DNA of 64,000 bases from Citromicrobium sp. JLT1363 (GTDB taxonomy: Bacteria; Pseudomonadota; Alphaproteobacteria; Sphingomonadales; Sphingomonadaceae), in NCBI RefSeq assembly GCF_000186705.1, contig NZ_AEUE01000003.1:62001-126000 (forward strand), read 5' to 3'. The notes under the pieces were generated by a model. That model ran no database searches, was not told the origin of the DNA, and saw only the letters and a list, made by a program, of their open reading frames with translations. Every line of letters begins with the position of its first letter. Position 1 is the first letter of the stretch. The position numbers were made by a program, and so were the translations under genes. Below are positions 18,346 through 28,742 of the stretch, piece by piece.

Positions 18346-19680
18346 TCACTTCGGGTCGTTCGCATTCCGGTCGTTCACATGGATCAGGCCGCGCTCGATC
18401 CAGGGCGCGCGGGCTCGGTCCTTTTCGTCTTTCGTCAGTCCGGACCAATCGAATGCGAAGCGCGTTCGGTCATCGAAAATCGCGCGATCGAGTTCGGTCT
18501 TATCGTCGAGATGCGGGTCCGCCAGATCGGCGCCTTCGAGATGCGCGTACCGGAGATCGGCGCCTTCGAGATGCGCGCGCCCCAGATCGGCGCCTTCGAG
18601 ATGCGCGGCAAACAGATTGGCGCCTTCGAGATGCGCGGCAAACAGACTGGCGCATTTGAGATGCGCGTTCCCCAGGAAGGCGCCTTCGAGATGCGCGCCC
18701 CGCAGACTGGCGCCTTCGAGATGCGCGTTCCCCAGGGAGCTGCCTTCGAGATGTGCGCCCCACAGCTCGGCACCTTCGAGATGCGCGTCCCACAGATGCA
18801 CGCCGATAAATGAACACCGCGATAGATCGCACGTTGCGAGCAACGCTCCTGGCGGCAGAGCAATCCCGTCAAAAACGGTATCGGGCAGTGGCAGGCGCGA
18901 GCTGAAAATGGTTCGCCATTCGTCGCGCACCGCGTCGCGTTGCGACTTGCCCGTGTTGTCTTGTGTGATCTGTTTCGCAGCCTTGCGAACATTTCCGCCT
19001 AACTGCTTGGCCGACTGCCTCTCCCCGGGATCGGCCCTCCGCCAGTCTTCGATCTGGGCCAAGATGGCCCGGTATCCCATCCGCTCCGAACTTGCGAGGA
19101 GACGCGCCCTCAGCAATTCCCAGGCCGGTCGTTGAAAGCTGACACCATATTCGCCGCGCAGGAATCCGGCCAATTGGTGCGTGGCGGCGATCTGCGAGGT
19201 CTCTCTTGCGCTCGCAGGCAGTTTCTCGTCCATCGCGCCTGCGGCACGCATCTGGATTTCCTGAAACTCCTTCAGGTTCACATCCTTGCGCTGGTTTTCC
19301 AGCACGGCATTGGTGTGGATGTCACGGAAGAGCCACAGCAGAAATGCGATGGGCAGTCCGACCAGGACGAGCAGCAACTGCGTTGCCTCGCGCCAGTTCA
19401 TCTTGACTGTCTCATACGACAACAGGCGATCGAGCTTCATCAGAAGCCCGCCGGATTGGTTGCCGAAGAACGTGAAGACGACCCACGCGACGAGGGCGGC
19501 GGTCAGGATGATAATCGCCGGCCTAGGCCAGTGTCGTCGCAACGCCCTGAACTTGGGTTCGCGCAGCCATTGTCTGAATTTCAGCCATCGCACCCGCGCC
19601 CAGATACGAAAGCGAAAGCGGCGGGGATGCCGCCAGCTCCAGAACTCTTCCTTCCAGAACTGAAAGCCTCGCCACTCCAT
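18346..19680 (-). CDS. Pentapeptide-repeat membrane protein with decapeptide array
   Basis: 444 aa. A basic, aromatic N-terminus (~1-50), two membrane helices (~54-74 and ~98-118), a cytosolic helical region, then a pentapeptide-repeat domain (~285-400). That domain holds nine near-identical decapeptides AHLEGAxLxx, coded by 30-bp DNA repeats. Such right-handed beta-helices often mediate protein binding. The repeat leaves the opposite strand open in all frames; the minus frame is real because it has membrane helices and conserved repeat residues. A perfect 8-bp inverted repeat lies just upstream. Function unknown. Confidence 0.82.
   Translation of the reverse strand: MEWRGFQFWKEEFWSWRHPRRFRFRIWARVRWLKFRQWLREPKFRALRRHWPRPAIIILTAALVAWVVFTFFGNQSGGLLMKLDRLLSYETVKMNWREATQLLLVLVGLPIAFLLWLFRDIHTNAVLENQRKDVNLKEFQEIQMRAAGAMDEKLPASARETSQIAATHQLAGFLRGEYGVSFQRPAWELLRARLLASSERMGYRAILAQIEDWRRADPGERQSAKQLGGNVRKAAKQITQDNTGKSQRDAVRDEWRTIFSSRLPLPDTVFDGIALPPGALLATCDLSRCSFIGVHLWDAHLEGAELWGAHLEGSSLGNAHLEGASLRGAHLEGAFLGNAHLKCASLFAAHLEGANLFAAHLEGADLGRAHLEGADLRYAHLEGADLADPHLDDKTELDRAIFDDRTRFAFDWSGLTKDEKDRARAPWIERGLIHVNDRNANDPK
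18530..18800. repeat. 30-bp tandem repeat array inside the pentapeptide gene
   Basis: About nine units of 30 bp, each containing the sequence CCTTCGAGATGCGCG on the plus strand with small variations. They code decapeptides of the pentapeptide-repeat protein. The high nucleotide identity, beyond what the protein needs, suggests recent expansion and possible copy-number variation. Confidence 0.85.
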
Positions 19681-19689
19681 CCATCAAGA

Positions 19690-19729
19690 ATGTCGCAATT
19701 CCTGCCTGCTAGCAAGTAAAGTGCGACAT
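19690..19729. promoter_or_regulatory. Perfect inverted repeat upstream of the pentapeptide-repeat gene
   Basis: ATGTCGCA (19690-19697) and TGCGACAT (19722-19729) form a perfect 8-bp inverted repeat with a 24-nt spacer. It begins 10 nt before the start codon of the minus-strand gene at 19680, a position suited to an operator or an mRNA leader hairpin. Role unproven. Confidence 0.4.
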
Positions 19730-19766
19730 GAGCACTTGCCGCGCTTCTTGTGCCCCCAACGCAATC

Positions 19767-19791
19767 GTCACCCCGAATTCGTTTCGGGGGC
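19767..19791. repeat. Short palindrome of the GTCACCCCG type, solitary
   Basis: A hairpin CCCCGAA/TTCGGGG preceded by CGTCA. It resembles one arm of the inverted repeat at 47553-47630 (CGTCATCCCCGC). It lies in the 215-nt gap between two minus-strand genes and may also act as a terminator for the 35-aa gene. Confidence 0.4.
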
Positions 19792-19895
19792 CAGTCTTAG
19801 GCCCGTGATAATCGGATCAGGTGGAGGGCTGGATGCCGGACGCGAAGCTGACCGAAGCTCTACCAAGTTCGGCATGATGGCGGAGGGCAAGGTGC

Positions 19896-20003
19896 TCATT
19901 TCTTCTCGCCGAGCGCCTTGCCGATCTGGATGCCTGCATAGGTGAAGGTGCCTGCGAGCATAATAATGGCGACGATCAGGGAGACGATTTCGAAGGGGGT
20001 CAT
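19896..20003 (-). CDS. 35-aa predicted membrane peptide
   Basis: A 35-codon gene, MTPFEIVSLIVAIIMLAGTFTYAGI..., with a single hydrophobic helix (~5-25) and a basic C-terminus (GKALGEKK). A GGAG ribosome site lies 7 nt before the ATG. No family is recognised. It stands alone between uvrB and the pentapeptide gene. A TTGACA hexamer (minus strand, 20091-20096) upstream could be a -35 element, but no good -10 is visible. Confidence 0.55.
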   Translation of the reverse strand: MTPFEIVSLIVAIIMLAGTFTYAGIQIGKALGEKK

Positions 20004-20157
20004 TTGGCACTCCGATTGCGGGCGTAACTTGCCCAAGAAAAATCGAGGTGCCTCCCCGTTGCCCCAAAACTTCCGCTGATTTCTAGCAAGTGTCAAGCGT
20101 AGGGCTCTCGAGTTCTTGACAGTTCGCCTGTGGATACGGTGAACAGTCGATCCTGCC

Positions 20158-22341
<2,184 letters not shown>

Positions 22342-22453
22342 ATTGGCGCATGGGCCGTTCGCCGCAATGGCGGTTGTCGGTCTGGTGGTGCCTGCCTAGG
22401 GTGCCTCATCGCGGGTCATGGCCCGCCCACGCAGTTTTACCGGAGCAAAGACC

Positions 22454-23005
22454 ATGCGCATCATCATCGCCGCTACCGCCAGCCTCGCCCTGCTCACCGC
22501 CTGTTCGGACGGCGGCGCCGAAGCAGATGCGGGTGCGGATGAGGATGTCGCGATCGCCGAAGAGGACGCCGTTGTCGACGCCGCCACGGACGATGCCGTG
22601 CAGTTGCGCGCGGGCCAGTGGGAAAACACGATCGAATTCACCGAGTTCGATGTTCCCGGCGTTCCGCAGAGCATGAAGGACATGCTGGCCAAGCAGATGG
22701 GCCGGTCCATCACGACCAAGGCCTGCATCACGCAGGACCAGGCCGAAAAGCCGGATGCAGGTTTCTTCGGCGGTGAGAAGAACGAGAATTGCACCTACGA
22801 TACGTTCGACCGCACGGGCAACAACCTCAGCCTCCGGATGACCTGCGATGCGGGCAATGGCGGCACTGCCCGGTTCTCCATGGATGGCGAGTACGACGCG
22901 GACAGTTTCATCCTGCGAATGGACAACGTCATCTCGGGCACCGAAGCGGGCGATGTGACCATGAAGGGCACGATCACCGGCAAGCGGATCGGCGAGTGTT
23001 CCTGA
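22454..23005 (+). CDS. DUF3617 lipoprotein, paralogue 1
   Basis: 183 aa. Lipobox LLTACS (~11-16), an acidic Asp/Glu/Ala-rich linker, then a domain beginning LRAGQWENTIEF and ending GTITGKRIGECS, with conserved cysteines in KACITQDQA and ENCTYDTF. This matches DUF3617, a sphingomonad-rich family of unknown role. Start MRIIIAATA was chosen for the lipoprotein signal. A second copy lies 61 nt downstream. Confidence 0.82.
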   Translation: MRIIIAATASLALLTACSDGGAEADAGADEDVAIAEEDAVVDAATDDAVQLRAGQWENTIEFTEFDVPGVPQSMKDMLAKQMGRSITTKACITQDQAEKPDAGFFGGEKNENCTYDTFDRTGNNLSLRMTCDAGNGGTARFSMDGEYDADSFILRMDNVISGTEAGDVTMKGTITGKRIGECS

Positions 23006-23066
23006 AGACGCGGGCCGGGATGGCCCCCGCCACTGCACACCCCGACCGGCAGGATAGATAACCGAC

Positions 23067-23552
23067 ATGCGTTTTGTTCTGGTGGGCGCCACCGCGCTCG
23101 CGCTGGCTGCCTGCGGCGATTATCCCGGCGCGTACGAGGAAGCGGAGGCGGGTCCTCCCGCCGGTGACGTGCGGATCGAGCCCGGGCTCTACCGCATGCA
23201 GATCACCATCGGCGGCGGCCCGGACGGTTCCGGCATGCAGTACGCGGACGAAAACCAGTGTCTGGCCGAGGAAGACGTCAGCGGCGGCTACCGCGAAATG
23301 CTGCTCGACCTGCAGGGACGCGACAGCTGCCGGTTCGAGACCTACGATCTTGCAGACGGGCAACTCGATGCCGTGATGGTGTGCGCGGGCGACGCGTTCC
23401 AGCCGGAAACCAGGGCGCGGATCGCCGGGACGGTGACGCCCGAAGCGACCGACCTCCAGATGACGGTCGCCGGGTTCGAGGAAGGCGGCAAGGGTGTGGA
23501 CATGCGCGTCACCAGCGAACGGATCGGCGATTGCGACGGTCAGGACGCCTGA
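23067..23552 (+). CDS. DUF3617 lipoprotein, paralogue 2
   Basis: 161 aa. Lipobox LALAAC (~11-16). The domain starts RIEPGLYRMQITI and ends MRVTSERIGDCDGQ, with cysteines in NQCLAEEDV and DSCRFETYDL at positions matching the upstream neighbour. The pair looks like a tandem duplication that has diverged strongly. Function unknown. Confidence 0.82.
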   Translation: MRFVLVGATALALAACGDYPGAYEEAEAGPPAGDVRIEPGLYRMQITIGGGPDGSGMQYADENQCLAEEDVSGGYREMLLDLQGRDSCRFETYDLADGQLDAVMVCAGDAFQPETRARIAGTVTPEATDLQMTVAGFEEGGKGVDMRVTSERIGDCDGQDA

Positions 23553-23656
23553 GCCCGGCGGAATCGTCTTTCCACGACGCCCGAGAACCAACATAGATCG
23601 GTTTGGAAACTCCCCGCCTTCTGCCGCATTATGAGGGTATGCGAGGAATTTCGAGA

Positions 23657-24481
23657 ATGCCGCAAGCTGCAAACCAGCAGGCGATGACGACCGGAATCTA
23701 CGGCTTCACCGCGCTCGCCGACAGCGAGTGGGCGCGGCGCATAGAACTCGCCCGCGAGCCTGATCCTGACGGGCCGGGCGGCCCGCGCATCTGGCTGCTC
23801 TTGCGTGAGCTGGGATACCTGTTCGAGCCGGTCCGCCGCCTCTATCGCAGCCTGTTCAACCCGTTTCGCCTGGCCAAGGCCAGAACCCCGCGCATGGTGA
23901 TGATCCTGCCCGGTTTCGGCAGCAACCCGATCAAGATGCGCTACTTCGCGCGGCGGCTGGAAGATGCCGGCCACACGGTCAAGCGCTGGGGCTGCGGCTA
24001 TAACTGGGGCTTTTCGGACGAACTCTTCGGGCAACTGGAGGAACGCCTGCTCGACCTGCGACAGCGCGCAGGCGCGCCCGTGGTGCTGGTCGGGTGGAGC
24101 CTCGGCGGGCTCTACGCGCGCGAGCTTGCCAAGCGCCAGCCGGACGCCGTGGCCAAGGTCATTTCGATGGGGTCGCCCTTTTCGGGCTCTCTGCGCGCCA
24201 ACAATGTCTGGCGCATCTATCAGGCGATAGCGGGGCACCGTGTGGACGAGCCGAAGCTTTCCGCCGAACTTTCCCGCAAGCCGCCGGTGGAAACCATCGC
24301 CCTGTGGAGCCCGCGCGACGGTGCCATCCGTCCACGCTGTGCCGCAGGCTATCCCGGAGAGCGCGACCGGGCCGTGGCGCTGCGTTGCAGCCACATGGGA
24401 TTTTCCTATTCGCCCGAGGCCATCAGGGCCGTCGCGCGCGAGATAGACAGGCCCCCGATAGACAGGCCCACGCGCGGCTAG
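23657..24481 (+). CDS. Alpha/beta hydrolase
   Basis: 274 aa. A lipase-like hydrolase: oxyanion region MVMILPGFGSNP, nucleophile elbow VGWSLGGLYAR (Ser ~133), acid in WSPRDGAI, catalytic His in CSHMGFSYSPEA. The substrate is unknown. GAGGA lies 9 nt before ATG 23657, favouring it over ATG 23639 or 23684. It converges with the extensin-like gene with no gap (stop at 24481, opposite stop at 24482). Confidence 0.85.
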   Translation: MPQAANQQAMTTGIYGFTALADSEWARRIELAREPDPDGPGGPRIWLLLRELGYLFEPVRRLYRSLFNPFRLAKARTPRMVMILPGFGSNPIKMRYFARRLEDAGHTVKRWGCGYNWGFSDELFGQLEERLLDLRQRAGAPVVLVGWSLGGLYARELAKRQPDAVAKVISMGSPFSGSLRANNVWRIYQAIAGHRVDEPKLSAELSRKPPVETIALWSPRDGAIRPRCAAGYPGERDRAVALRCSHMGFSYSPEAIRAVAREIDRPPIDRPTRG

Positions 24482-25177
24482 TCAGCGACAGAAGGAACTG
24501 TCGCCCACTTCAAGATGAAGATGGTCTGCGTGGGCGGCATCATATTCGGGGCTCAGAACCGTGCCGAAGCGCTTGCAGGCGCTGTCCCGCACCACGCGCA
24601 GAAACGCGCGCTCGCCCGGTGTGCCGCCGTTCCAGTCTCCTTTGACGGCGATGCGGCGCCCGTCTTCCAGGATGAACGCCGAAACATCGATCGCCTCGGC
24701 CCGCGCATGCGCCGAGCGCTTGTTGCTGCCCGCGACATTGCGGCAGGCATAGCTTCCCATGGTCTCGATGCGCGCCAGCTTGCTGCCGAGATGGACCCGC
24801 GCCGCGCGGTCCACCCCGAAACGCGCCCAGCCCGCAAAGGTGCTGGCGGTTGCGCAGGTGACGGGGCCCAGATTGGCAATGGCGAAGCGGCTTGCGTCGC
24901 CCTGCAGCCCGGCGAGCGAGACCGTGTCGATCCGCGTGCAGCCGGGCGCGTCATTGGCATTGGGCAGCGGTGAGTAGTTCGCGCCGGTTGCGCTGAGCTG
25001 CGCGAAACACTGCTGGCCGGTAACGCTGGGCGTGAATGCGCCGGTCTGGCTGGTGCCGCGCGGAATGGGGGGCAGCGTGCGGCTGTCGCTGGCGCGGTTG
25101 CCCGAAGGCAATAGCTGGCAGCCTGACAGGATGATCGCCAGCAGCAGGACAGAGGAAGGTTTCGCTCCACGCATCAC
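24482..25177 (-). CDS. Extensin-family lipoprotein (M15-like fold)
   Basis: 231 aa. A lipoprotein signal with lipobox ILSGC (~16-20). The C-terminal domain holds cysteines and the metal-site-like residues SAHARAEAIDV and DAAHADHLHLEV, as in the extensin-like C-terminal family related to D-Ala-D-Ala peptidases. It probably acts on the cell wall. Another M15-type protein lies at 52643-53344. Confidence 0.85.
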   Translation of the reverse strand: MMRGAKPSSVLLLAIILSGCQLLPSGNRASDSRTLPPIPRGTSQTGAFTPSVTGQQCFAQLSATGANYSPLPNANDAPGCTRIDTVSLAGLQGDASRFAIANLGPVTCATASTFAGWARFGVDRAARVHLGSKLARIETMGSYACRNVAGSNKRSAHARAEAIDVSAFILEDGRRIAVKGDWNGGTPGERAFLRVVRDSACKRFGTVLSPEYDAAHADHLHLEVGDSSFCR

Positions 25178-25305
25178 GGCCTCATGTATGGCGGATCATC
25201 GCTGAACGTTTCCCTAAACGTGCGAACCTATCGGGAAACAATACGCGCGCGCACCTGTTCCCAAGGCATCCCCCCCAAGCCGAACACAGTCAAAAGGCAT
25301 TTCTT

Positions 25306-26091
25306 ATGCAGCGCTTCAGCAACCGCACCGTAATCGTCACCGGGTCGTCCTCCGGCATCGGTGAGGCCATCGCCCGCCGCTTCGCCGCCGAGGGTGCGAA
25401 TGTGGTGCTCAACGCCCGCAGCCGGGAGAATCTGCAGAAGGTCGCCGCCGATCTGGACGACGAACGCACGCTGCTGGTCGATGGCGATGTTTCGGATGCG
25501 GCCTTTGCGAAGGATCTGGTGGCGCGCACGGTGGAGCGGTTCGGCGGGCTGGATTGCCTCGTCAACAATGCCGGCACGGCCACCGCAGGTCCGCTGGCAG
25601 AAGCGAGCGACGAGGACATCGACAAGGTGATCGACGTCAACGTGAAGGGCGTGATGTATCTTTGCCGCGCTGCGATCCCGCATCTGGCCAAGAGCGATGC
25701 GCCCGGCGGCGGCTCCATCGTCAACACCTCCAGCGTCTCGGGCACGGGCGGCGACTGGACCATGCCGATCTACAACGCCAGCAAGGGTGCGGTGACCAAC
25801 CTTACCCGCGCGCTCGCGCTGCAGCTGGGCGAACAGGGCGTGCGGGTGAACGCGGTGTGTCCCTCCATGACGAAGACCGCCATGAGCGAGGGCATCCGTG
25901 AGGATGACCAGCTGCTCGAGGCATTCCTGCGCCGCATCCCGCTGGGCCGACCGGGCGAGCCGGAGGATGTCGCCAGCGTGGTCGCCTTCCTCGCCAGCGA
26001 TGACGCCCGCTTCGTGACGGGCGCGAACCTGCCGGTGGATGGCGGCGTGAGCGCATCGAACGGCCAGCCCAACTTCATGGCCTTCGACTAG
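25306..26091 (+). CDS. SDR-family oxidoreductase
   Basis: 261 aa. A classical short-chain dehydrogenase: cofactor motif TGSSSGIGEAIA (~12-23), NNAG (~86-89), catalytic Ser in NTSSVSG with YNASK (Tyr ~158, Lys ~162), and the C-terminal PVDGGVSASNGQ. A basic residue following the first strand (NARSRENL) suggests NADP preference. Substrate unknown. The next gene starts 13 nt downstream. Confidence 0.88.
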   Translation: MQRFSNRTVIVTGSSSGIGEAIARRFAAEGANVVLNARSRENLQKVAADLDDERTLLVDGDVSDAAFAKDLVARTVERFGGLDCLVNNAGTATAGPLAEASDEDIDKVIDVNVKGVMYLCRAAIPHLAKSDAPGGGSIVNTSSVSGTGGDWTMPIYNASKGAVTNLTRALALQLGEQGVRVNAVCPSMTKTAMSEGIREDDQLLEAFLRRIPLGRPGEPEDVASVVAFLASDDARFVTGANLPVDGGVSASNGQPNFMAFD

Positions 26092-26104
26092 GGCCGGGCG
26101 CGGC

Positions 26105-26863
26105 ATGGACGCAGTGCCGATGGCATTGGTGACGCTGCTGATGGCACTGGCCTTTTCGGCGGTGCACCTGTTCGTCGGCCGCCTGCGCTTCCTCGACGCG
26201 ACGCCTCGCAGCCGGTGGCTGAGTTTTTCCGGCGGCGTCGCTGTCGGGTACGTCTTCCTGCATGTCATGCCGGAACTGGCGGCGCACGCGGGCACCTTCC
26301 GGCAGGCCACCGGGCTGGACGAGGCGGCAGCGGAAGCCACGGTCTATGTGCTGGCGCTGATCGGCCTCGCGCTGTTCTACGGCGTGGAGCGGGCGATCGT
26401 TGCGAGCCGGGGTGGGCGCCAGACGCAGGAAAACCCGCAGAGCCGGACTTTCTGGCTCCATATCGGGGCGAGCGCGCTGCTGGTCGGCATCATCGCCTAT
26501 CTGCTCAACAATCGAGAGGATACGGGCTGGATCGGGCTGGCGCTGTTCTTCGGCGCGATGATGCTGCACTTCGTGACCGCCGATTTCGGGGCGCGCAGCG
26601 ATCACGCGCAGATCTACGACAGGCGCGGGCGCTGGGTCCTTGCCGCCGCCACGATGGCGGGCTGGGCAGCCGGGCTGCTGCTGGACCTGCCCGAACTGGC
26701 GATCGGCGGCCTGTTCGCCTTCGTGGGCGGCGGGATCATCCTGCTGGTCATGAAAGAGGAACTGCCCGAAGAACGGCGCAGCCGCTTCCTGCCCTTCGCG
26801 CTGGGCGCGGCGCTATACGCGCTGCTGGTGGTCGGTGAACTGATCGTGCGTCAGTCCTCGTAG
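26105..26863 (+). CDS. Multi-pass membrane protein, possibly ZIP-like
   Basis: 252 aa with 7-8 hydrophobic segments. The stretch GGVAVGYVFLHVMPEL resembles the glycine-rich helix ending in HxxPE of ZIP metal transporters, and FAFVGGGIILLVMKEELPEE a later ZIP helix; a charged loop contains HFVTADFG and SDHAQIYDRR. Classical ZIP helix IV motifs are not clear, so the assignment is tentative. Its 3' end overlaps the convergent DUF4424 gene by 13 nt. Confidence 0.7.
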   Translation: MDAVPMALVTLLMALAFSAVHLFVGRLRFLDATPRSRWLSFSGGVAVGYVFLHVMPELAAHAGTFRQATGLDEAAAEATVYVLALIGLALFYGVERAIVASRGGRQTQENPQSRTFWLHIGASALLVGIIAYLLNNREDTGWIGLALFFGAMMLHFVTADFGARSDHAQIYDRRGRWVLAAATMAGWAAGLLLDLPELAIGGLFAFVGGGIILLVMKEELPEERRSRFLPFALGAALYALLVVGELIVRQSS

Positions 26864-27882
26864 GAGGCGAATTTCACGATCAGGATATCGAGATCGCGCG
26901 TCGGTTCGAAATCGGTCTTGACCACTTCGAACTGCGTCGGGCCGATCTTCGTCACCCCGTTCATGCAGAAGCTGACCAGGTTTTCGGTCGAACCCTTGTC
27001 CACCACCAGCCGGAAGGTCCCGATCGGGCCGTTCCAGTTCGCGCCGGAGGAGAGGACGTAGCCGATCCAGGTTTCGTGCATCCAGGCCTGCACGTTCTCA
27101 CCCGAAGCTTTTGCGGCCAGCCGCCGGTCCACTCCGGCGAGGAAGTGGTCGTCCACGCAATAGCGCGCCCGGTATTCGGACAGGCTGCTGTCCTCGCCAT
27201 TATTCCTGTATTGCGGGTAAAGCGCGCCGCCCACGCTTCCGCCCACCATGGGCGCATATTCATGGCTGACGCGCACCTTCGAACGCGGCGCGAAGCTCTG
27301 TTCGCGCACGAAGTAGGTCACCCCCTCCCACGCGGGCACAACGCGGCCTTCGAACTGCGGATCGTCACGCCGGGCCAGCCCCTTTTCCAGCGCTTCGGCC
27401 ACCCGCTGCGGCGATGCGCCGTCGAACGGATTGCCCTCTTCCGTGGCGGTCCAGTAGACCGGGAAGCCGTGGGCGATCACCTCTTCGGTCACGTCCCGAT
27501 CGCCGATCATCGCGCGGTCGTATTGCAGCAGGCGAACCGGGCGCCCATCGACGCGGGTGGCGAAATCGAAGCCTGACCAGTCCTGGCTTTCGTCGTAGTA
27601 CGCGTAACTCGTGTCGATCAGGCCGCGCGGCTGGCCGGGCATGGGAAAGGCAATGGTGGTTTCGACATAATCGTCGGTCGGGTTTTCGAACACGTAGTCG
27701 ACCGTCACCTTCTCTTCGGAGATGAACAGGTCTTCGCTGAGCAGCCTGAGATCGCTCGAGGGTTTGAGGACGATCCCGCCGAGGCCGATCTCCGCTTCGG
27801 AATCGTTCGCGGCAATCGGGCTGGCAAGCAGGAAGCCGGCTGCTGCCAGCAGGGCGAGTCTTGGCAGAATGGTGGCAGGCAT
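26851..27882 (-). CDS. DUF4424 periplasmic protein
   Basis: 343 aa. A signal peptide (to PIAAND, ~25) is followed by the family hallmark NDSEAEIGLGGIVLKPSSDLRLLSEDL. Aromatic motifs include WEGVTYFVREQSF and HEYAPMVGG. The role is unknown. Monocistronic, converging with the membrane protein gene. Confidence 0.82.
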   Translation of the reverse strand: MPATILPRLALLAAAGFLLASPIAANDSEAEIGLGGIVLKPSSDLRLLSEDLFISEEKVTVDYVFENPTDDYVETTIAFPMPGQPRGLIDTSYAYYDESQDWSGFDFATRVDGRPVRLLQYDRAMIGDRDVTEEVIAHGFPVYWTATEEGNPFDGASPQRVAEALEKGLARRDDPQFEGRVVPAWEGVTYFVREQSFAPRSKVRVSHEYAPMVGGSVGGALYPQYRNNGEDSSLSEYRARYCVDDHFLAGVDRRLAAKASGENVQAWMHETWIGYVLSSGANWNGPIGTFRLVVDKGSTENLVSFCMNGVTKIGPTQFEVVKTDFEPTRDLDILIVKFASYED

Positions 27883-27954
27883 GGTGGCGATTCCCCATCA
27901 ATCGCGCGACCCTGCGTTGCTGTTAGCACGGCACGCGCCGCGAATGCAGAGGTT

Positions 27955-28341
27955 TCAGCTAGGCGAAACGTCGTCCGGCGTCTCGACCTGTTCCCACAAC
28001 TCGATCTTCACGCCGTCGGGATCGAGCAGCCAGGCGAACTTGCCGTAGCCCTCGTCGACATGCCCGACGATCTCGACGCCCCTGGCCTTCAACTGCTCGA
28101 CCATGCCGTCGCAGTCGTCGACGCGCAGGTTGATCATGAAGCCGCCCGTTCCGGGCCTTATGTATTCCTCGTCCGGAAAGTGGCTGATGAGCGAGTAGGG
28201 CGCTTCGTGCGGTTCGTCCGCCCATGCCAGCTGCGGTCCGTACTCGCCGGTAAGGCCCAGCACCTCTGCGTACCACCTGCGGGTCTTTGCGGGGTCTTTC
28301 ACCACGTAGAAGACGCCGCCCAATCCCGTCACTTTCGCCAT
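27955..28341 (-). CDS. VOC/glyoxalase-family protein
   Basis: 128 aa. A single vicinal-oxygen-chelate domain: GLGGVFYVVKDPAKTRRWYAEVLGL at the start and FAWLLDPDGVKIELWEQ with the C-terminal metal-ligand Glu. The start MAKVTGLGG was chosen over an upstream ATG lacking homology. Substrate unknown. It diverges from the ArsR-type regulator, so the palindrome in front of that gene may control both. Confidence 0.85.
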   Translation of the reverse strand: MAKVTGLGGVFYVVKDPAKTRRWYAEVLGLTGEYGPQLAWADEPHEAPYSLISHFPDEEYIRPGTGGFMINLRVDDCDGMVEQLKARGVEIVGHVDEGYGKFAWLLDPDGVKIELWEQVETPDDVSPS

Positions 28342-28394
28342 GTCCCGTTCCCCTCGCTCTCCTCGCGCCCCTCGTACGGACCCTACACCCGGCC

Positions 28395-28423
28395 TTGACG
28401 AATGCAATTTAGGCATTTAGCTA
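28395..28423 (+). promoter_or_regulatory. Promoter of the sdpR-sdpI-like operon, possibly leaderless
   Basis: TTGACG (28395-28400) and TAGCTA (28418-28423) are spaced 17 nt apart. The predicted start of transcription would fall at about 28430-28431, on the A of the start codon, so the mRNA may lack a leader. No ribosome site is seen upstream of the ATG, which agrees. Confidence 0.5.
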
Positions 28424-28430
28424 AATACCT
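28411..28430. promoter_or_regulatory. ArsR-type operator palindrome
   Basis: AGGCATTTAGCTAAATACCT is a 20-bp palindrome with one mismatched pair. It ends directly at the start codon of the regulator and covers the proposed -10 element, a layout expected for autorepression by the encoded ArsR-family protein. Confidence 0.65.
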
Positions 28431-28742
28431 ATGAGCAAGGTTTTCGACGCCCTTTCCCACCCCATCCGGCGCGAGGTGCTGGAACTGCTCAAGGGCGGCG
28501 GGATGACCGCAGGCGACATTGCGGATCACTTTCCCGTGTCGAAGCCGACGATGTCGGGCCACTTCGCAAAGCTGAAGGAGGCCGGCCTGATCCATGGCGA
28601 GAACCGCAGAGGATCGGTGGTCTACACTCTCAACATGTCGACGCTGGAAGAGGCGCTGCATACGTTCATGGGCCGCATGGGGCTGGGCCGTGCGGAGGGC
28701 GAAGCGCGCCCGGGCACAAAACCGCAAGGAGAAACGCAATGA
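28431..28742 (+). CDS. ArsR-family regulator (SdpR-like autorepressor)
   Basis: 103 aa. A winged-helix protein starting MSKVFDALSHPIRREVLELLKGG, with recognition helix VSKPTMSGHFAKLKEAGLI (~36-54) and a wing RRGSVVYTLN. There are no metal-binding cysteines, as in the SdpR autorepressor rather than metal sensors. It overlaps the sdpI-like gene by 4 nt. A palindromic operator abuts its start codon. In Bacillus, SdpI sequesters SdpR; whether that holds here is untested. Confidence 0.88.
   Translation: MSKVFDALSHPIRREVLELLKGGGMTAGDIADHFPVSKPTMSGHFAKLKEAGLIHGENRRGSVVYTLNMSTLEEALHTFMGRMGLGRAEGEARPGTKPQGETQ

Noticed and set aside
18530-18800. CRISPR-like array
   Set aside because: Units are contiguous 30-bp repeats without spacers and lie inside a coding frame.
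18265-18813. Plus-strand frame with regular EMR repeats (FEMRxPQxGA type)
   Set aside because: It is the complement of the 30-bp repeat array; the minus frame has membrane helices and the pentapeptide pattern, so the plus frame is probably an artefact.
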